Assembly (NCBI RefSeq): GCF_027319265.1
Contig: NZ_DAHVNP010000024.1
Coordinates: 1 to 52,630 of the forward strand
Direction of reading: 5' to 3'
From: Ferrimicrobium sp.
Lineage (GTDB): Bacteria; Actinomycetota; Acidimicrobiia; Acidimicrobiales; Acidimicrobiaceae
Length of the DNA stretch: 52,630 nucleotides
Below are positions 47,847-52,630 of this stretch, in pieces; the first letter of the stretch is position 1, and each line of letters opens with the position of its first letter. The position numbers and the translations under genes are program-made. The notes under the pieces were generated by a model. The model worked only from the letters and a program-made list of their open reading frames with translations. It was not told the DNA's origin and ran no database searches.

Positions 47847-48740
47847 CTAGGAGGAGGCAAGCTCCTCGACGATGGCGTTATTGAGCACTGGCCACCGATT
47901 CTTTGCCCACCCACCAAAAGGTTTTGCGCCAAGAAAGACGGCGAAAAACCGCTGGGTGGGATCGATCCACAGAAAAGAGCCGCTCTGTCCAAAATGACCA
48001 TAGCTCTGCTCCGATACCGCCGATCCCATCCAATGTGGTGACTTCGTGCCCCGCACCTCGGGTCCAAGACCCCACGAGTTGGGGTCTTGACGACCAAAGC
48101 CTGGCAACACACCGACCAGTTCAGGGGCAAAGGGAGTGCGAAGAGCCATGAGGGTTTCGCTGGTAACAAGCGAAGGATAGCACAGCACCCTCACCAAACT
48201 GACGAGATCAGCGATTGTCCCAACGAGCCCAAAGGCGGCCCCTGTGACTGGTCCTGTAGCGAGTAGACCTGGAGGATAGCTAGCTTGAGTCATGCCAGCA
48301 GGCTCCAAGACGGCCTCCCTCGCATAGTGATTAAAGGGCATTGTGCAGTGCTGCGCGATTCCATAACCCAGCAGTTCATAGCCGAGGTTGGAGTACATGC
48401 GCCGTTCATGCGGCGCGCAAATCGGTCGAACCTGCCAAGGCGTGCTCATAGACACATCGGCTACCTCGCCAGTAGGAAGACCCGACGCATGCGCCAGGAG
48501 ATCCTCCACGATGAGTTGATAGTCACCCAGCGGCTCCCACCGCTGCAGGGAAGCCTCCTCAATAGCCACATGCACTGCGAGTGCGGTGACCAGCTTCGAG
48601 ACCGAGGCCCAAGGCCGCGCAATATTGCCTTGGCTCTGATACCGTACCACGAGTTCCTCAGCGCCGACGTACCCGTAGGCGAGATCCTCACCTGGGCGCA
48701 GCGCATCCCCTATGGCAGCACCCATCGCTACCCGACTCAA
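47847..48740 (-). CDS. Small beta-lactamase-family serine hydrolase (possible TTG start)
   Basis: 297 residues. SVSK in RPWASVSKLVTALAVHV is the nucleophile motif; YSN in RMYSNLGYELLGYG is the YxN motif; HFGQSGSFLWIDP near the end is in the place of the third motif. No signal peptide. Likely an esterase or peptidase of unknown substrate. A TTG at 48740 has TAAGG, which includes the trxA stop, 6 nt before it; an ATG at 48725 has a poor site. It follows trxA with an 8-nt gap. Confidence 0.82.
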   Translation of the reverse strand: MSRVAMGAAIGDALRPGEDLAYGYVGAEELVVRYQSQGNIARPWASVSKLVTALAVHVAIEEASLQRWEPLGDYQLIVEDLLAHASGLPTGEVADVSMSTPWQVRPICAPHERRMYSNLGYELLGYGIAQHCTMPFNHYAREAVLEPAGMTQASYPPGLLATGPVTGAAFGLVGTIADLVSLVRVLCYPSLVTSETLMALRTPFAPELVGVLPGFGRQDPNSWGLGPEVRGTKSPHWMGSAVSEQSYGHFGQSGSFLWIDPTQRFFAVFLGAKPFGGWAKNRWPVLNNAIVEELASS

Positions 48741-48748
48741 TGAAGGCC

Positions 48749-49120
48749 TTACTCGGCTGCTGCCTCTTGTTCGGCGATCTGTCGTCGAACCTCATCCATG
48801 TCGAGCGCCTCGATCTGGGAGATGATCTCGGCAAGAGCTTGGCGAGGCAATGCACCGGGCTGCGCGTAGAGCAATACCTGGTCACGAAAGGCCATCAACG
48901 TCGGAATCGACATGATCTGAAACGCCTGAGCAAGCTCTCGCTCTGCCTCTGTATCAACCTTGCCAAAGACGATATCTGGGTGTTCCTGAGAGAGTTCATC
49001 GTAGACCGGAGCGAACGCCCGACACGGCCCACACCAGGCTGCCCAAAAGTCGACCAGCACGATTCCGTTACTCTCGACCGTCTCGTTGAAGTCCGCTGCT
49101 GTCAAATTACGTGTTGCCAT
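48749..49120 (-). CDS. trxA: Thioredoxin
   Basis: 123 residues with the redox motif WCGPC in VDFWAAWCGPCRAFAPV and the cis-Pro in IMSIPTLMAF. Reduces disulphides in the cytoplasm. A C-terminal tail of about 15 residues (MDEVRRQIAEQEAAAE) is longer than in the shortest forms. A purine-rich site (GGAAGGAAAGAG) lies before the ATG. Confidence 0.93.
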   Translation of the reverse strand: MATRNLTAADFNETVESNGIVLVDFWAAWCGPCRAFAPVYDELSQEHPDIVFGKVDTEAERELAQAFQIMSIPTLMAFRDQVLLYAQPGALPRQALAEIISQIEALDMDEVRRQIAEQEAAAE

Positions 49121-49182
49121 CTCTTTCCTTCCTCGATAACGACTTTAACAATTATACCCCCACTGGTATTCCAGCGTTACCG

Positions 49183-49265
49183 TACCCGGAGCGGGAGTCG
49201 AACCCGCATGGCCCAAAGGCCCGGGGGGTTTAAGCCCCCTGCGTCTACCATTCCGCCATCCGGGC
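49183..49265 (-). tRNA. tRNA-Leu(TAA)
   Basis: Folded by hand on the minus strand: acceptor GCCCGGA with TCCGGGT (first pair G-U), anticodon loop CTTAAAC on a GGGGG/CCCCC stem (anticodon TAA), a long variable arm with GGCC pairs, and the T loop TTCGACT on GCGGG/CCCGC. 83 nt; the CCA end is not encoded. Class II form agrees with tRNA-Leu. Confidence 0.95.
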
Positions 49266-49270
49266 GCTCG

Positions 49271-49777
49271 TCACCTACTCGATGTCGCACCTAACAGGAG
49301 ACCCTCAAGTAGTTCACGATCGGACTGGTAGAGTCTCCACGTCGCCCATACCCCGACAGGAGTAAACCCTCCAGCCAAGTAAAAGGCGACATGTGCATGG
49401 AGACACTTTACACCCGCTCGGGCACCACCAACACCGCGACCCTGCATATGAGCAAGTGCTGGTCGGCCGCTTCGATAGCTCGTATTGGCCAGATCTAGCG
49501 CCTCCCGGCTCACCGAAGCGCCCGCCTGACGCACGCCACCATGTGATTCCAACCGCGAGACGGCAGCAACCAACGAACGGTCGACCAACCAGAACCAGTT
49601 GGACTGCGGAGTACCCTTGCGATCAAAGGGCGCAAGTTCGATGACGATCGGACGTCCAGTAGCGGACCTGAAGGCGGCACGAAACGGAATCTCTGCGATC
49701 CGACCAAGCTGTTCCTCTACCCAGAGGTGATCATCCGCATCGGAAACCCACGCCGACTCAGACGTGCTGGCGCCCAC
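49271..49777 (-). CDS. DUF501 family protein (GTG start)
   Basis: 168 residues. The family mark is GVKCLHAHVAFYLAGGFTPVG near the C terminus, with SRLESHGGVRQAG before it. DUF501 proteins are common in actinobacteria, and their function is not known; the Cys-His-His group in KCLHAH could bind a metal. The GTG at 49777 overlaps the coxG-like stop by 20 nt; no better start is visible. tRNA-Leu begins 5 nt after its stop. Confidence 0.85.
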   Translation of the reverse strand: MGASTSESAWVSDADDHLWVEEQLGRIAEIPFRAAFRSATGRPIVIELAPFDRKGTPQSNWFWLVDRSLVAAVSRLESHGGVRQAGASVSREALDLANTSYRSGRPALAHMQGRGVGGARAGVKCLHAHVAFYLAGGFTPVGVWATWRLYQSDRELLEGLLLGATSSR

Positions 49778-50393
49778 GCCTACGAACCAGAACCGCGGTG
49801 ACGATCAAAACGGCTGCCACCGGAGCAAGGCGCTTGATGATGGGCTTTGCCAAGACACGAAGGGCATTGAGTTCTTGGGGTTCCTCCTCGACACGGACCT
49901 CGTGCTCTTCTCCAGCGCTATCCACCTCCTCGACCTCCCCAGACTCGCTCTGGCCAATCAAGGCGGCGAGCCGTTGGGCAAACTCGCCCATGAGTTTCTC
50001 AGAGACTTCGTTCAGCACTCCACGTCCGAACTGCGCAACCCTGCCTGCGATCGTGAGATCCACGTCGACCGTCACCCGAGTCGTCTCGTCTCCCTCGGGA
50101 ATCAGACGGGCCGTAACGACCGCACTGGCGTTACCCTGGCCCTTGGTCTCTCGACCCTCTGCACGCAACACAGCGATGTGATGCTCTTGATCCTTGGACT
50201 CGAAACGTGCGACACCTGCGTAGTTCGCCGTGATGGGACCAACCTTGATCTTCACGGATCCTTTATGCTCATCACCCTCAACCGAGGAGAGTGATGCACC
50301 GGGGAGGCAGGGTGCGATCTGCTCGAGATCGGTCAGGATCTCCCATGCACGATCCACTCCGACTGGTACGATGAACTCGTTTACAATCTCCAT
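49758..50393 (-). CDS. coxG: CoxG-like SRPBCC protein with C-terminal membrane anchor
   Basis: 211 residues. The SRPBCC/CoxG domain fills about 1-145 (LTDLEQIAPCLPGASL, KVGPITANYAG, TIAGRVAQFGRGV), followed by an acidic linker (~150-180) and a C-terminal helix (LAPVAAVLIVTAVLV) with Arg-rich end. In CO-oxidising bacteria CoxG anchors CO dehydrogenase to the membrane. Here it follows MocA-like and XdhC/CoxI genes, so it belongs to the maturation set of a molybdenum hydroxylase. The structural subunits are not in the window. Confidence 0.88.
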   Translation of the reverse strand: MEIVNEFIVPVGVDRAWEILTDLEQIAPCLPGASLSSVEGDEHKGSVKIKVGPITANYAGVARFESKDQEHHIAVLRAEGRETKGQGNASAVVTARLIPEGDETTRVTVDVDLTIAGRVAQFGRGVLNEVSEKLMGEFAQRLAALIGQSESGEVEEVDSAGEEHEVRVEEEPQELNALRVLAKPIIKRLAPVAAVLIVTAVLVRRRGRQHV

Positions 50394-50394
50394 G

Positions 50395-50991
50395 TCAATT
50401 CCTCTCTACGGCTTGTACGTGCTCAAGATCCTGGCGAGTATCGACATCGAACGGATCTCCCGGACAAGGAACCTCTACGGCCTCGACACGATCAAAAATC
50501 GACCTCGCACCGACATCGCCAAAGCGCTCAAGCAGGCCAAAGACCGATAGTGTCAGCTTAACAGGGTTCGCCCTCACCCCCGCATAGGTCGCGATGGCCA
50601 CACCGTTCGTGCGAGCACATACTACCCTTCTCCACGCCTCCTGGGGGATGTATGGCTGATCACCAAGGCCCACCACCACGGCGCCCAACCCTACAGCCCT
50701 TGCCCGATCCAGGGCCAACGCCAGTGAACTCGCGAGACCATCCTGTGGTCGCGGATTTCGAAGCTCCACAAAGTTCCTTGGCGACAACGACGCGATGCTT
50801 GCATCCCGCGTGACCACGAAGTGCGCAGCGGCAGGGACCTCAGCGGCTGCATCGAGTACCCAACTCACCAACGGACGGCCGTGAAGGTCAACGAGCAACT
50901 TATGGACAGAGGAGTCAAAACGGCTCCCGAAACCGGCGGCAAGAACGACAATCCCCGTCGACCTCAGCTCCTGATCTGCCGTGTTTACCAA
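50395..50991 (-). CDS. MocA-like molybdenum cofactor nucleotidyltransferase (TTG start)
   Basis: 198 residues. LAAGFGSRF near the N terminus and KLLVDLHGRPLVSW are the nucleotide-binding marks of MobA/MocA; LGDQPYI carries the metal-binding Asp, and DVDTRQDLE ends the fold. It would attach CMP (or a like nucleotide) to molybdopterin for hydroxylases. The TTG start overlaps the XdhC stop and has GAAGGGG 7 nt before it. One base separates its stop from the coxG ATG. Confidence 0.85.
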   Translation of the reverse strand: MVNTADQELRSTGIVVLAAGFGSRFDSSVHKLLVDLHGRPLVSWVLDAAAEVPAAAHFVVTRDASIASLSPRNFVELRNPRPQDGLASSLALALDRARAVGLGAVVVGLGDQPYIPQEAWRRVVCARTNGVAIATYAGVRANPVKLTLSVFGLLERFGDVGARSIFDRVEAVEVPCPGDPFDVDTRQDLEHVQAVERN

Positions 50992-52196
50992 GTCATCGCC
51001 CCTTCGGCATGAATGGGACCTGCACTCTCCGAGAGCGAACCAGCAAGGCGACGCTCACGCCGAGCGATAATCTCAGCGAGTATCGAAACAGCGGTCTCCT
51101 GAGGAGTCCTCGCGCCGATATCGAGACCGATCGGACCGCAGACCCGTTGACGAATCTCCTCTACTGCGATTCCTTGGGTCACCAGTCGGCTGACTCGGTC
51201 AGCCTGGGTTCGTCGGGATCCCATTACGCCGATATAGCCTGCGCGAGTCGCGAGTGCCGCCTCGATAGCTGGTACGTCAAACTTTGGATCATGGGTGAGG
51301 ATGCAGATGGCATCACGCTCGCTGAGCGATGCGCCCCATGTAGTGAGGTAGTCATTCGGCCACGCCACCACGACCTCATCGGCCTTCGGGAAGCGTGCCT
51401 CAGTCGCAAAGACGGCCCGAGCGTCGACCACCACCACTCGATAACCAAGCAGTTTGGCCGCTTGCGCTAGTGCGTCACTGAAGTCCACAGCACCGAAAAT
51501 CAGCATGGTTGGCGGCGGCGCTGAAACCGCCATCACCACAGCAACCTCCCTGGAACGCGACTGACCCCTTCGACCATAGGAGCGTCTCGTTCCCTGGGCC
51601 TGTTGCAACACCCCGGCAGCATCCCTTGCCACCACACGATCGAGATCCGCGTTGCCAAGGCTACCTAGCACCTCGCCATCTCCAAGGATCAGCATCGATG
51701 CACCAACCGCCGGTGGGACAACCGCACGGTTTTCTTCGACAAAGTAGGAGTCCAAGTCCTCATTCACCGAGTAGACCGTAGCGATGACGAAGGGAGTATC
51801 CTCTTGCAAAGCCTCAGCAAGACGATCGAGATAGCCGGGGGGCTCCGGTTGTACCAAGATATGGAATGTGCCGCCACAGGTCAAACCAACGGCTACCGCC
51901 TCGTCATCCGAGAATCCAAAGGCCAAGGTGGTCGCCTCCTTGGGGGTCTCGGTCCCGAGAATACCAAAACTTCGCAGTATGGGCTCCGGAGCATCGAGTC
52001 GTAACAACGCCTCGGTGACAACGGCACCCTCAACACACCCTCCTGACACCGACCCAACGACTTCGCCATCCTCGTTCACCGCCATCAAGGCACCAGGCTC
52101 TCTCGGTCCCGAACCTTCAACCGCCACAACTGTGGCGAGGGAGCAACGTTTGCCCTGTGCCCTCCACTGCAGAACTCGTTCGACTACCTCGATCAT
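50985..52196 (-). CDS. XdhC/CoxI family maturation factor
   Basis: 403 residues. The N-terminal XdhC_CoxI domain shows GSGPREPGALMAV, GSVSGGCVEG and GLTCGGTFHILV; the C-terminal Rossmann domain shows MLIFGAVDFS, GVMGSRRTQADR and GPIGLDIGARTPQETAVSILAE. XdhC proteins bind the molybdenum cofactor, help its sulphuration and insert it into xanthine dehydrogenase- or CO dehydrogenase-type enzymes. It heads a three-gene run with MocA-like and coxG. The TnpB gene ends 40 nt before its ATG, leaving almost no room for a native promoter. Confidence 0.9.
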   Translation of the reverse strand: MIEVVERVLQWRAQGKRCSLATVVAVEGSGPREPGALMAVNEDGEVVGSVSGGCVEGAVVTEALLRLDAPEPILRSFGILGTETPKEATTLAFGFSDDEAVAVGLTCGGTFHILVQPEPPGYLDRLAEALQEDTPFVIATVYSVNEDLDSYFVEENRAVVPPAVGASMLILGDGEVLGSLGNADLDRVVARDAAGVLQQAQGTRRSYGRRGQSRSREVAVVMAVSAPPPTMLIFGAVDFSDALAQAAKLLGYRVVVVDARAVFATEARFPKADEVVVAWPNDYLTTWGASLSERDAICILTHDPKFDVPAIEAALATRAGYIGVMGSRRTQADRVSRLVTQGIAVEEIRQRVCGPIGLDIGARTPQETAVSILAEIIARRERRLAGSLSESAGPIHAEGAMTW

Positions 52197-52236
52197 CTAA
52201 GCACCGTTGCATCTAAGTGATTAATAGTGAGTCCAC

Positions 52237-52630
52237 TCATAATGATGCACCTCTTACAAGGTTCTCGTCTCGGACTTCATGCTCACTTGTCCAAGAGTCG
52301 TTCTTGCCTCTCCGAGCACGGCCAGTATTGCTACTGGTCTTACGCGCTCTCTCCAGGTGATAAGTCAACCCATCATCTGAACTGTCGTCTGTACCCGATA
52401 AGGGCCTGGGAACGAACAGGGCACTGGCCTCAACTAGGCCAGGACTGGTAGCCGACCAGTCACGGATATTGAGCCCAGCATTGGCATCGCGATCCACCTC
52501 AACGTCACAGGTCTCACAGGTCAGTCTCTTGGCGAGCTTTGCACCCATGAGTCTGCCAGAGCAGTCATGGTGGATCTGCGATGAAGGGAAGAAGCGATCA
52601 ACGACGACTACCGTTACTCCGGCTCGTTTG
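52237..52630 (-). mobile_element. C-terminal part of a TnpB protein (IS607/IS605 type), cut by window edge
   Basis: The frame is open to the window edge. It reads VVVVDRFFPSSQIHHDCSG, then LTCETCDVEVDRDANAGLNI: the C-terminal RuvC-like and zinc-ribbon part of TnpB, with the third catalytic Asp in DRDANAGLNI. The first zinc pair, normally CxxC in TCSxCG, reads HHDC, so a His stands for one Cys. TnpB proteins are RNA-guided nucleases, and their guide RNA is usually made from the end of the element, here about 52200-52330. A GTGAGT/ACTCA inverted repeat sits at 52226-52244. The N-terminal half and left end lie outside the window. Confidence 0.85.

Noticed and set aside
47792-48169. N-terminal extension of glutamate decarboxylase to 592 residues
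   Set aside because: It overlaps the serine hydrolase gene on the same strand, has no family similarity, and a strong ribosome site marks the ATG at 47791.

Overview
The window is a gene-dense stretch of moderate GC content from the chromosome of an actinobacterium. Pointers are GatCAB, a PASTA kinase, an actinobacterial type of LeuB and SerC, DUF501, several GTG and TTG starts, and many 1-20 nt overlaps between genes. The mix of a glutamate decarboxylase, CO-dehydrogenase-type maturation genes and branched-chain amino acid genes would suit an acidophilic member of the Acidimicrobiia, but that placement is inference. No phage or plasmid genes were seen. The only mobile-element traces are an IS607-type tnpA fossil near 45 kb and the 3' end of a TnpB gene running off the right edge.

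Left arm (1-9 kb): the edge of a small membrane protein gene, an acyl-CoA dehydrogenase, a 1200-residue globin-sensor-like/GAF/GGDEF/EAL c-di-GMP protein, an acyl-CoA dehydrogenase coupled to 3-hydroxybutyryl-CoA dehydrogenase, gltX (TTG start) and tRNA-Gln(CTG).

Amino-acid biosynthesis (9-31 kb): leuA, serA, an aspartate aminotransferase, serC (divergent), leuD and leuC, greA, then leuB-ilvE-cimA plus an unknown gene on the plus strand. On the minus strand follow ilvD, ilvB, ilvN, ilvC, a two-gene ABC-like membrane system whose ATPase has lost its catalytic motifs, and a type II NADH dehydrogenase. Together these cover leucine, valine and isoleucine synthesis (the last probably from citramalate) and two steps of serine synthesis. 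leuA and ilvB are each preceded by a 12-codon leader peptide (MSTLASKRLLLI and MTIRRALVVLLR) whose stop codon touches a hairpin, followed by a second, terminator-like hairpin. I read these as transcription attenuators. They share one layout and a CTACC box before the leader ATG.

Information and envelope genes (31-44.7 kb): gatB, gatA and gatC, an SCP2-domain protein, a Ser/Thr kinase with four PASTA domains, a three-copy 26-bp tandem repeat, ligA, mnmA and a glycerophosphodiesterase on the minus strand. A hypothetical gene, an Lgt-like protein without the usual catalytic signature, a nicotinate phosphoribosyltransferase and a serine hydrolase lie on the plus strand. The gltX, tRNA-Gln and gatCAB set fits the indirect route to Gln-tRNA.

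Right arm (44.7-52.6 kb): the IS607 tnpA fossil, an ArsR-like regulator, glutamate decarboxylase, a second serine hydrolase, trxA, tRNA-Leu(TAA), DUF501, and coxG, a MocA-like gene and an XdhC/CoxI gene for maturing a molybdenum hydroxylase. The XdhC gene starts 40 nt downstream of the TnpB stop codon.
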